The translations under genes were made by a program, and so were the position numbers. A stretch of DNA of 64,000 bases, from the NCBI GenBank assembly GCA_026874595.1, contig CM049316.1, positions 10,096,839-10,160,838 on the forward strand. The letters are read 5' to 3'. The DNA is from Sipunculus nudus (lineage: Eukaryota > Annelida > Sipuncula > Golfingiida > Sipunculidae). This document shows, piece by piece, positions 12,529 through 23,094 of the stretch. Every line of letters begins with the position of its first letter. The stretch's first letter is position 1. The notes below the pieces were generated by a model. That model worked only from the letters and a program-made list of their open reading frames with translations, was not told the origin of the DNA and did no database searches.

Positions 12529-13015
12529 TTGTTTTCTACCGTTGTGTACAGCCATATGTTTTTTCCTGCCGTTGTGTACAGCCATATGTTTTTTCTACCG
12601 TTGTGTACAGCCATATGTTGCTTTCTACCGTTGTGTACAGCCATACGTTGCTTTCTGCCATTGTGTACAGCCATCTGCTGCTTTGTGCCATTGTGTACAG
12701 CAATCTGTTGCTTTCTGCCGTTGTGTACAGTCATATGTTGCTTTCTGCCATTGTGTACAGCCATATGTTGCTTTCTGCCATTGTGTACAGCCATATGTTG
12801 CTTTGTGCCATTGTGTACATCAATCTGTTGCTTTCTGCCGTTGTGTACAGCCATCTGCTGCATTGTGCCATTGAGTACAGCCATATGTTGCATGCTTGTG
12901 TTGCTTTCTGTCGTTGTGTACAGCCACCTGTGTCTTTTTACCGTTGTGTCGTGCTGTCTATTGCTTTATGTCATCGATTCCTACAATCTGTTGCTCTGTG
13001 TCGTTGCGTCTAGTT
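12529..13015 (+). repeat. 30-bp minisatellite, right part
   Basis: About 13 good units of 30 bp run to roughly 12925 and then decay, with recognisable fragments (GTTGTGTCAAG and similar) up to about 13250. The unit is a multiple of 3 with no stop in several frames. Each long frame is therefore an ideal decapeptide repeat, for example MAVHNGRKQH on the minus strand (12525-12893) or YRCVQPYVAF on plus. With no flanking gene structure I treat these frames as by-products of the repeat. Confidence 0.9.
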
Positions 13016-13250
13016 AACTGTTGGCTTCTTCCATGATCAGGCATTTATCGTTTTTACCATTGCATCTATCTGACTATTGGTTTTCTACCGTCTCGAGTTA
13101 ACCCTGGCTCACTTCCGTTGTGTCAAGTGAGACATTCATTCCAACGTTGTGTCAAGTTGATCATTGGCGTGTGTATTTGTCAACTTTTGCTTTCTTTTGT
13201 TGTGTTAAATTTACATTGCTTTTTGTCTTTGTCTGAAGTTATTAATAAAC

Positions 13251-14014
13251 TGATGTCAAAATAATCATTGTTTATGTTACTTCGTCAGCCTTTTTTTCCC
13301 TTCTCGTGTCCCCTTTCTAGGGTTATGCCATCGTTTTTTATTCTTTTAACAAGTTTGTGAATTTACAATTATCAAGACTGTTCTTCGGTGATGTCTTATA
13401 CCTACTGTTAAATGTATGCTTTAAATTACGTTAAAATATTTCGATTGAATACTATACTTACTCTTAACAATAAGCCTGCTTCCGTCGACCCTATGTCACT
13501 GTGCAATTTATTAATGGTCTTCCAAATGTATATCTTTCTTCATTTTTGCTTTTTGGATGTACTTTTGACAGATTTGGTTTATGTTTCAGCATAATGGATA
13601 TAGAACCAGAAGGGAGGTGGAGCTCTCGCACATTCTCATGCATTTTCGAAACTTCGGAAAAGGACCTGTTAGTATTTGGGAACAATGAGTCGATAGTTAG
13701 CCGTTACATCTCCTCCAAGTGGCTATCGTATTCATAATTTCACATGATGTATGACACACGTTTCTATCACAGGTATAATGGGATAAAACTCCTCTACATA
13801 TCTGTTTCCTATATGAGCATGGTACTCTTCATCAATATTAAATTTATGAAATTCATATAATCATATAATGAACTGAATGAGTAATGACCATTTATTAGCA
13901 GAAATAATCTAATCACACTCATGATTGTGTTAGGTTTTGCTTAAATTACTCGGAGAGTCATTTGTTTTGTTACTTTTGTGTAGCGCTGTGCAGAGTGTAT
14001 AAAACAAAAAGAAT
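13251..14014. other. DNA without a recognisable gene
   Basis: The open frame 13501-13737 (plus, 78 codons) contains an acceptor-like TTTATGTTTCAG before CATAATGG at 13589. An exon cannot be excluded, but the peptide matches nothing I know and the minus strand is also open. No other structure is seen. Confidence 0.4.
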
Positions 14015-14019
14015 GACAT

Positions 14020-14105
14020 ACCCGTAAGATTTAGCGGTTACGGAGTGACATACCAATTTCATTCCGGAAAATAAGGGGTTGTTGGTTTGGCTCCCGACCA
14101 GGCAA
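14020..14105 (+). repeat. Possible tRNA-derived SINE head
   Basis: TTAGCGGTTACGG resembles a pol III A box and GGTTTGGCTCCCGACC, about 50 bp later, resembles a B box (GGTTCGANTCC) with two changes. No cloverleaf can be folded with confidence and no tail or target duplication is obvious, so this is only a candidate for a decayed SINE. Confidence 0.3.
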
Positions 14106-15977
14106 CAGTGTCGTAGACATAGAGGGACGAGTTATTCCTGTGGTCCCGTGACATCTCCCTCCTACAGAGGCCTTTTTTTACCGGGGGCGGGGGATCTCTT
14201 AACGCAGGTCGAGGGAAAGATCAGCGACGTGGACCCGGTATAGGTTTGTTTGTCTCTCCGCTACAATCGATGCCCACAGCGACCTCCGCTATACGTGCCT
14301 CATCCTGGCTTTATTTATCTTGTATGCCCTCCTATAGGATCAACTCCTGGAACCGATAAATCACTCAGCTGGTTATAACCCCTTAATCGACTGTGTTCTT
14401 CCATCAAAGATTCCCGCCAAAGTTACTTGTAGACTTAATTGTTCATGAGGGTGGTATTATTCCGTTGTTAGGACTGCTATTTCCGGAGGGCATGGGTTTT
14501 AACGCTTGGTACTGGAGGTTAAAAACCCCTGATAGAACATGGGTAAACCTGGAATCAAAGCATGTCTATGTCCATCGAGTGAATGATTTGATATTTAACT
14601 GGACAAGCACATAGGTTCTTTAAAAATCTTTTTCGGGCTAATAACTTGTCTCCTAATGTGAATGCGGATGCAAGGATTCCGGTGTAAAAACCAGAATTAA
14701 GTGCGTTATCAGGGCATTTATTATTGCGTGACCGCCTCCATTTTAATAATATGCTATCTATGCGCAGCTGTAAAATTCCATTTTGTTTAAGGACTACAGG
14801 ACATGGCGGTAAAAAACGTTTCCTCTCATTTATATCCTGGTGTTATAACCAGGCCCGTTTACTGTCGCACCTGACGGTTCTGGGTGTAGAATCTTTTAAG
14901 AGAGCGTATTACAGTCTCCTTAAATCAAATTAACGGTAATATTTTACAGACTTCCACTAAGTAATGGATGAAAACTATATATTTATGACAAATGCCTAGA
15001 TGCCAACTCAATATGGCTTTGCTATAATGGCCTCAGCAATAATAGCCAGAAGTACAGAAGATGGCGGAATGTCCTGCTTCGACCAAAACTTGGCTAATTG
15101 GTCCGCAAACGCAGACACCTTCGTGTTTATTAACAAGTTTTCTCATTCCTGAGGTTATTTTGCTGGCGGTACTTGGCGTCAAATAAGGATTATTTTCCGG
15201 ATGTATCGAACGAAATTACTTTCATGTAGGCTGGGTATTTGGTATGTTCCAACTGTACAAGGGATAAGAATTAAAACGACATAAATAATATAATTCATCA
15301 TTATACATGTACAAATTTAAAAAAAAAGCCAGCATTTAAAATATTAGCAGAAAGCAAAAAACATTTGGGTGAACTTAAAATAACTAAATTGAATTACTTT
15401 TTCCACATTTTTTAATCTATTGATCATGCGGCCATGCATGTGGGTTCCCAAGGATGTTTCATGTCTTAATCTGAAATTTCTCTTGCTTCCGTATAAAGAG
15501 CACCACGGGCAGAATCATCACTTGGTGTTCAGACGTTGAATTCTTCACTTATTGCAACTAATATTAGGGAGTGCTACTTTAATAGAGCGTAATTAATCAC
15601 ATACTATAATATAATATATAAATCACGTTAATGCATTAGAGTGACCGTCACTGACCGGTCAGCGACTCTCAGGATAAGTAACACACGTCCCGCAACAGAT
15701 AATCAGTCATCGTGACAGCTCCAACGGTCACGTCGGGCACACTCCGGGTCCAGCTATGTGATGCATGAGTAATTGATTAGTAATAGCTTCATTACCGGAC
15801 TAGCAGGTATTTACGGGCCCTTTATGTGCGTGTGTATGTAAATGTTTCCCCTGACAGAGTGACGGCGGCTTCAGGAGTTCCATTAGGAGTTAGATTAACA
15901 GTACTCTCGTCCACCCTTACGCAAGAACTGGTCAACAGTATGTGGCAGGAACACACATTAATTGTTTGATTATATAT
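14106..15977. other. DNA without a recognisable gene, including an ATTA-rich island
   Basis: No gene is recognised. The frames at 14393-14614 and 14724-14933 have no known motif. At 15560-15830 a less repetitive stretch carries several homeodomain-type cores (GTAATTGATTAGTAAT, TTCATTA) beside GC-richer sequence, as seen in conserved enhancers. This is only a resemblance. Confidence 0.45.
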
Positions 15978-16265
15978 GTTCGCACCTCTCTCATTCTCTC
16001 TCTCTCTCATTGTCAATGTCTTTCTTATCGTCAATGTCTCCCTCACTACCTCTCTATTTCGCTGTCTCTCTCTACTCTTTCTCTCTCTGTAGTTTCGCTT
16101 CTCGCTGTCTCTCTCAATCTCTGTCTCTCAAACTGTCTCTCTCTTTCTCTCTTATTTGTCTGTCTTTATATATATATATATATATATCTCTCTTGCCCCC
16201 CCCCTCTCTCTCTGTCTCTCTCTCTCACTGCATCTGTCTCTGTCTGTCTCTATCTCGCTCTGCGA
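15978..16265 (+). repeat. TC-rich simple sequence with embedded (TA)n
   Basis: The stretch consists of CTCTCT and GTCTCT repeats with a (TA) run at about 16168-16187 and a short C run. Both plus-strand frames that cross it encode mostly Ser and Leu, as expected of a low-complexity tract, and are not genes. Confidence 0.95.
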
Positions 16266-17642
16266 GTCAGAATGGGGTGGTCGGTAGTAAATTTTCAAAC
16301 AGGAAGGCAAAAAGCGAAGACCAACAAGGACACAAAGAATCTGCCATATGCATTTCTGTCACTGAATCAAATAACTTTCATGTGCTTTTTAATACCAAGT
16401 TAACATCGTTATATTTAAATAATTGGCATTGTCACATTGCGGGACGCATAGGCGTGATTTAATTAACTTCATCGGTAGAACTAAACAACCAAGACAGTTT
16501 CTTATGATATTCTGGAGTGCATGAAACGGTAAAATAATTAATTATATCTGATCTCTGTTTTTATCTATATGACCCTTTTTCTAAGCTTGCGCCTTTACTG
16601 CGGGTTTCCACTCTATAATTTGTTTGTTTGTGGTGAAATTGCTGATGTAATAAATACATAATTCAATTATGCATGTATTAATGCAATGGACACTGGATTT
16701 AATTTTTAAAATATTGAAAACAATAAGGTACAATAAACCTTTAGGTTCCCGTTGATTCTTAGTATTTAAAAAAAGTTACAAAGTGACAAACCTTGGTCTA
16801 TAATAAAAGCGACTGACAAATATTAGTAAAATTATGTGGTTTCAGATAAAAATGTATTGGTTATAATTGAATATGAAGAAAAATACTTTGGAAGCATAAG
16901 CCTTTCAATATATAAAAAGAATGAACTTTTAACACACTAACTACAGTGTTGATACTTTAAAATTTATAGTATAAAAATGTGACGTAATTATCCATTTTGA
17001 AAGTAAACATAAGCATCAACTCGTGGTATTTCATTATGTTACAGCCCTTAGCAGGCCAGCTGCTGTTATACATTTGTCAGAAGCATTAATTACATTTGAC
17101 ATTTAAAATCTAATTTTAATTTTATCGAAATTTCTAACTGAATTATGATTTAATCACAAGCCATCCGGTGAGGATCACGTCCTTCGTGCAACATTCAATC
17201 ACAGTGTTTTCTGTTGGTTAAAAGAGACTGCGCGAGATTAAAGAAGAACTTTTATTGGTTCTTTGAATCTGCGGGAGTAGCATCGGATATTTCTGGATCC
17301 TTTCCAAATAACGCCTGTGTCAAAAATGGCCAACTCACAAAATTAATATAACGACTGGTCTTTCGAAAACAGGAACCGAAACACAACATCTAATGAAAAC
17401 CATAAAATGTTGTTATTCCTTTTAATAAATTTCTAGCCATAACAAATCAAATCGGAATATCGCATATCTATACCGCTAAAATTGTACTGCCATTTCTATA
17501 TACTGCCGCTTGCTGCGGAGCCATTGTTTATATTTGACAAAATGTGTGACAAACATTAACACTGAATCATCATGAGGAAAACTGACCATAGATATCTTTA
17601 ACTAAATTTTCAATAATAAATACCACATTTTTTTACACTACC
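16266..17642. other. AT-rich DNA without a recognisable gene
   Basis: I see no gene, repeat or RNA in this interval. Confidence 0.55.
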
Positions 17643-18321
17643 TTATGGGGCTGTCCCACTAAGGCGACTCTGAAGGCGAATACAGGCGACCAGGCTGTCG
17701 CCTCATGGTCGCCGTGGGGTCGCCCTTGTGGTCGCCTGTGGTTGCCCGAAGTCACCAAAAGATGCGTGGCCTCTCACCTGTCGCCGCTGGATTTTCAACA
17801 TGTTCAAAATTCTCAGGCGACAGCTTTTTCGACGCCAGTGTGCGTAGCCTGCCTTCTATTGGCGTAGGTGCGGTCGTAGGCTGTCGCCAGGTGACGTGGG
17901 TTGTCGTAGGTCCTGTCGCAGGCTATCGCCAAGTGATGCTGGTTGTCATACGTCCTGTCATGGGCTTGTGTACTTGAAACAGGGTCCATCCTTGACTCCG
18001 GCTCCCCACATAGCACAGGATAGAGATTCGTCGAAGCTTCTCGCGGGTGGAATGTAGCATGACTTCTGGTGTCGTAGGTTGTCGCCAGTGTAGTCGTACG
18101 TTGTCACAGATGTGTGACAGTCTTAGGTGACTGTCCTTTGTCGCAGTGATTGTGTCGCCGGTTGTCGGCAGCTTGTCGTCAGACAGTCGTCAACCTGTTG
18201 TAGCTTGTCATAGATTATTGTCGTAGCGCAGGTCCAGTTGCCTGTTTTACGGCGACCATGAGGCGACAGATCGGTCGCCTGTAGTCGCCTGTAGAGTCGC
18301 CTAAGTGGGACAGTCCCATTA
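17643..18321. mobile_element. MITE with 70-bp terminal inverted repeats and TTA target duplication (PIF/Harbinger-like)
   Basis: The termini begin TGGGGCTGTCCCACT on the left (17646-17715) and TGGGACTGTCCCACT on the right, read on the minus strand (18249-18318). Over 70 bp the two ends match at 62 positions without gaps. The element is flanked by TTA at 17643-17645 and 18319-18321. A 3-bp TTA/TWA duplication with GGG-starting inverted repeats is typical of PIF/Harbinger elements. The 673-bp body has no transposase. It is packed with GTCGCC, GTCGTAGG and GGCGAC words, so much of the interior is itself degenerate repeat. The 60-90 codon frames inside are not genes. Confidence 0.85.
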
Positions 18322-19690
18322 TTTTACATCCTTTGATCAATTACTATGAGGAGGGCATGTAATTATACATTAAATCATCTATCGAGGAAGAAACTTTAAT
18401 AACAACTACAATTTATAAAACAACAGTTTGATATTTATAAAGGGTAGAAACAAAATTCAACCCCTTTAGATGTACGTGACAGGTTTGACGTACGCAGTAA
18501 CATAAATTGAGGGAACGATATCAAAACCTATTCAATCGCTTAATTAAATGGTTCTAGTATCAACGGAAATTAAACTAGCTCGTTTAATTTGTTTCTCTTT
18601 CAGATCAGGAATTCTCTGAAGTTGATTAGGGTTTGGCTCGCATGTAGAGGAAACCTGATCAGAAAGAAGTTGTATGCTCCATGTTTTAATTAAGTTACCC
18701 CTTGATATATTCATTGTCAGTAAACTTTGGATCGTGAGGCAAGGAACAAAGAGCTTTTTATGAAATAAATACCATTATCATTATATACGATAACACCAAA
18801 TTAAAGCCTGAATTCAATATTAGAACTGTGTCCTTGATTTCAAGTTCTAATTAAAAGCACAAAGCAGTTAGCACGGCAGCTGAAGATATTTTTTTATGTT
18901 GTAATGAGTTTCCTGTCTTCTAATTAATCTCCAGAGAGTATCCTGTATCTTCATATTTTTTTTATCATAGAAACCAAACCTTTAAAAGAAAATACGAAAA
19001 AAGATGGTATTTATATATTAAATAATATAACATGCCACAAAAGTGGAATATAGGTGAAACTTCCCATTTTTCAGAGCCACATTGGAATATTGGGAAATAA
19101 TTTATACGGTCAGTCAGTCCATGTTCAGGGACACACCAGGTAGGAGACACTGAAGTCACGGATTATTGACAGGAGAGACAGGTGACGGCCCGTGGAGAGC
19201 TCATCGGTCCTTCACTAATTCAAATAAACCCACCTAATGCCTACCGGTGTCGCCGAATATACACTCCGACCGTGATTAATCCCGGGAAAATTCTATTTGA
19301 TGAGGTGCGTCTGAAGTCTGTTAAGTTAATAAACGTCTGAGATGAAATTAGACCTTGGCATGCTGACACAGATGTGGGATTTCTCCTATAATAATAAACA
19401 TTCCTCTAGACATTCCGTGAAAAAAGATGGGGCTTTTGATTGAATAAGAAGGGACATTTACACGTAGACATGCCCCATACTTGTAAACCATTTAATATGT
19501 AATAATGCATTATTGTGATTAGTTTGGTATACAGTTCACATATAGAATATACATTTTCAATGTAGAATTAAATGGCTCCAAGGACAAATTTAATGGTAAA
19601 GTCTTATATAAAGCTTATATCCGGAACAAACGCATGCCCAAGGGTCAATAAGATAATATAATTGCTTTCATCTGCACAGTTTGCGTTCTT
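18322..19690. other. AT-rich DNA without a recognisable gene
   Basis: No gene is recognised. TTAATTAAAT, CTAATTAAAAG and CTAATTAATC cores cluster at 18530-18620 and 18840-18930, which could be homeodomain sites, but AT-rich DNA produces these readily. Confidence 0.5.
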
Positions 19691-20040
19691 TCATAGGCAG
19701 GTCGGCTTCTTGATGTGGTCTACTTTGTTTAGATCTAGCAATAACTTCGGTCATCACTTGCATCTTCTCCTTGGGTTAATGAAGTGATACAGTAGATCCT
19801 ATTTTTGAAAGTAGATACTCTATTGGTGTCGTCGGTTTTTCTTTTAGCGATACAGCAGGTCATCGTGTAGAAGGTCTGGTTGTCGTTGGACGTAAACTAA
19901 ACAGACGAAATGGAGTAAAGACCTGGCTTTTAACTCAACATACTGTTATTCACGTAAGCCATGCAGACGACACCAAGTAGAGTCTGCTTATTGCTGGACG
20001 TAAACCAAACACGACATTAAGTGGAGGACCTACTTTATCG
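19691..20040. repeat. Decayed satellite monomers flanking the array
   Basis: GTGATACAGTAGATCCT near 19785 and GATACAGCAGGTCAT near 19850 resemble the array-2 orientation of the monomer (GTAAAGCAGGTCTTC). From about 19990 the decayed copies (TAAGTGGAGGACCTACTTTATC) read in the array-1 orientation. The match of GTGATACAG(C/T)AGATCCT to the junction at 23057 suggests both ends of array 1 border the same kind of degenerate unit. Confidence 0.55.
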
Positions 20041-23010
20041 TTAGACGTAAATTGAGCAAACAATACCAAGTAGAAGATCTACTAAATCACCGGACGAAAA
20101 CCAAGTATACGGCATCAAGTAGAAGATCTACTTTACGGACGAAAACCAAGTATACGGCACCAAGTAGAAGATCTACTTTATCAACGGACGGAAACCAAGC
20201 GTACGGCATCAGGTGGAAAATCTACTTTATCAACGGACGATAACCAAGTATATGGCACGAAGTAGAAGATCTACTAAATCACCGGACGAAAACCAAGTAT
20301 ACGGCACCAAGTAGAAGATCTACTTTATCAACGGACGGAAACCAAGCGTACGGCATCAGGTGGAAAATCTACTTTATCAACGGACGATAACCAAGTATAC
20401 GGCACGAAGTAAAAGATCTACTTTATCAACGGACGATAACCAAGTATACGGCACGAAGTAAAAGATCTACTTTATCAACGGACGATAACCAAGTATACGG
20501 CACGAAGTAGAAGATCTTCTTGATCAACGGACGATAACCAAGTATACGGCACCAAGTAGAAGATTCACTTTATCAACAGACAATAACCAAGTATACGTCA
20601 CTAAGAAGAAGATCTACTTTATTAACGGACGTAAACCAAGTATACGGCATCAAGTAGAAGATCTACTTTATCAACGGACGGAAACCAAGCGTATGGCATC
20701 AGGTGGAAAATCTACTTTATCAACGGACGATAACCAAGTATCGGCACCAAGTAGAAGATCTACTTGATCAACGGACGATAACCAAGTATACGGCACGAAG
20801 TAGAAGATCTACTTTATCAACGGACGATAACCAAGTATACGGCACGAAGTAGAAGATCTACTTTATCAACGGACGATAACCAAGTATACGGCACGAAGTA
20901 GAAGATCTACTTTATCAACGGACGATAACCAAGTACACGGCACCAAGTAGAAGATCTACTTAATCAACGGACGATAACCATGAATACGGCACCAAGTAAA
21001 AGATTCACTTTATCAACAGACAATAACCAAGTATACGGCACTAAGAAGAAGATCCACTTTATCAACGGACGTAAACCAAGTAAACGGTACCAAGTAGAAG
21101 ATCTACTTGATCAACGGACGATAACCAAGTATACGGCACCAAGTAGTAAATCTACTTTTTCAACGGACGATAACCAAGTATACGGCACCAAGTAGAAGAT
21201 CTACTTGATCTACGGACGGAAACCAAGCGTACGGCATCAGGTGGAAAATCTACTTTATCAACGGACGATAACCAAGTATACGGCACGAAGTAGAAGATCT
21301 ACTTTATCAACGGACGATAACCAAGTATACGGCACGAAGTAGAAGATCTACTTTATCAACGGACGATAACCAAGTATACGGCACCAAGTAGAAGATCTAC
21401 TTTATCAACGGACGATAACCATGAATACGGCACCAAGTAACAGATTCACTTTATCAACAGACAATAACCAAGTATACGGCACAAAGTAGAAGATCTACTT
21501 TATCAACGGACGAAAACCAAGTATACGGCACCAAGTAGAAGATCTACTTTATCAACGGACGGAAACCAAGCGTACGGCATCAGGTGGAAAATCTACTTTA
21601 TCAACGGACGATAACCAAGTATACGGCACGAAGTAGAAGATCTACTTTATCAACGGACGATAACCAAGTATACGGCACGAAGTAGAAGATCTACTTTATC
21701 AACGGACGATAACCAAGTATACTGCACCAAGTAGAAGATCTACTTTATCAACGGACGATAACCATGAATACGGCACCAAGTAAAAGATTCACTTTATCAA
21801 CAGACAATAACCAAGTATACGGCACTAAGAAGAAGATCTACTTGATCAACGGACGTAAACCAAGTAAACGGTACCAAGTAGAAGATCTACTTGATCAACG
21901 GACGATAACCAAGTATACGGCACCAAGTAGTAAATCTACTTTTTCAACGGACGATAACCAAGTATACGGCACCAAGTAGAAGATCTACTTTATCAACGGA
22001 CGATAACCAAGTATACGGCACTAAGTAGAAGATCTTCTTATCAACGGACGGAAACCAAGTATACGGCACCAAGTAGAAGATCTACTTTATCAACGGACGA
22101 TAACCAAGTATACGGCACCAAGTAGAAGATCTACTTTATCAACGGACGATAACCATGAATACGGCACCAAGTAAAAGATTCACTTTATCAACAGACAATA
22201 ACCAAGTATACGGCACTTAGAAGAAGATCTACTTTATCAACGGACGTAAACCAAGTAAACGGTACCAAGTAGAAGATCTACTTGATCAACGGACGATAAC
22301 CAAGTATACGGCACCAAGTAGTAAATCTACTTTTTCAACGGACGATAACCAAGTATCGGCACCAAGTAGAAGATCTACTTGATCAACGGACGATAACCAA
22401 GTATACGGCACCAAGTAGAAGATCTACTTTATCAACGGACGATAACCAAGTATACGGCACCAAGTAGAAGATCTACTTTATCAACGGACGATAACCAAGT
22501 ATACGGCACCAAGTAGAAGATCTACTTTATCAACGGACGATAACCAAGTATACGGCACCAAGTGGAAAATCTACTTTATCAACGGACGATAACCAAGTAT
22601 ACGGCACGAAGTAGAAGATCTACTTTATCAACGGACGATAACCAAGTATACGGCACGAAGTAGAAGATCTACTTTATCAACGGACGATAACCAAGTATAC
22701 GGCACCAAGTAGAAGATCTACTTTATCAACGGACGATAACCAAGTATACGGCACCAAGTAGAAGATTCACTTTATCAACGGACGATGACCAAGTATACGG
22801 CACCAAGTAGAAGATCTACTTTATCAACAGACAATAACCAAGTATACGGCACCAAGTAGAAGATCTACTTGATCAACGGACGATAACCAAGTATACGGCA
22901 CCAAGTAGAAGATTCACTTTATCAACGGACGATGACCAAGCATACGGCACCAAGTAAAAGATCGACTTTATCAACGAAAAAAAAAACCAAGTATACGGCA
23001 CCAAGTAGAG
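20041..23010 (+). repeat. 49-bp satellite array 1 (about 60 units)
   Basis: The head-to-tail units have a 49-bp period, with the key string CAAGTAGAAGATCTACTTTA then TCAACGGACGATAACC and AAGTATACGGCAC. Each unit holds a small hairpin (AAGTAG, loop AAGAT, CTACTT) and an AGATCT site. Variant units mark a higher-order pattern: those with CCATGAATACGG lie at 20980, 21421, 21764 and 22155, that is 441, 343 and 391 bp apart (9, 7 and 8 units). The block starting at 20980 is repeated almost exactly at 21764, a shift of 16 units. The 49-bp unit breaks the reading frame, so only short frames persist. The monomer is the reverse complement of the array-2 monomer at 31 of 49 positions. Confidence 0.95.
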
Positions 23011-23094
23011 GTAGAGTTTATCTTGTGCTTGGTGTTGACTGCATGGCTCAACCTCAGTGATACAGCAGATCCTCTTCTTTGAGTTGTACGCCTA
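23011..23094. repeat. Orientation-switch junction between the satellite arrays
   Basis: Array 1 ends at CAAGTAGAGGTAGAG. After about 50 bp of degenerate sequence, GTGATACAGCAGATCCTC begins units in the opposite orientation. No foreign element is seen at the switch. Confidence 0.6.

Noticed and set aside
12384-13013. 209-codon open frame on plus
   Set aside because: It crosses the edge of the composite element and then the 30-bp minisatellite; it is open because 30 is a multiple of 3. Two other frames and the minus strand are open as well.
15942-16462. Two overlapping frames of 153 and 166 codons
   Set aside because: They are Ser/Leu-rich translations of a TC microsatellite.
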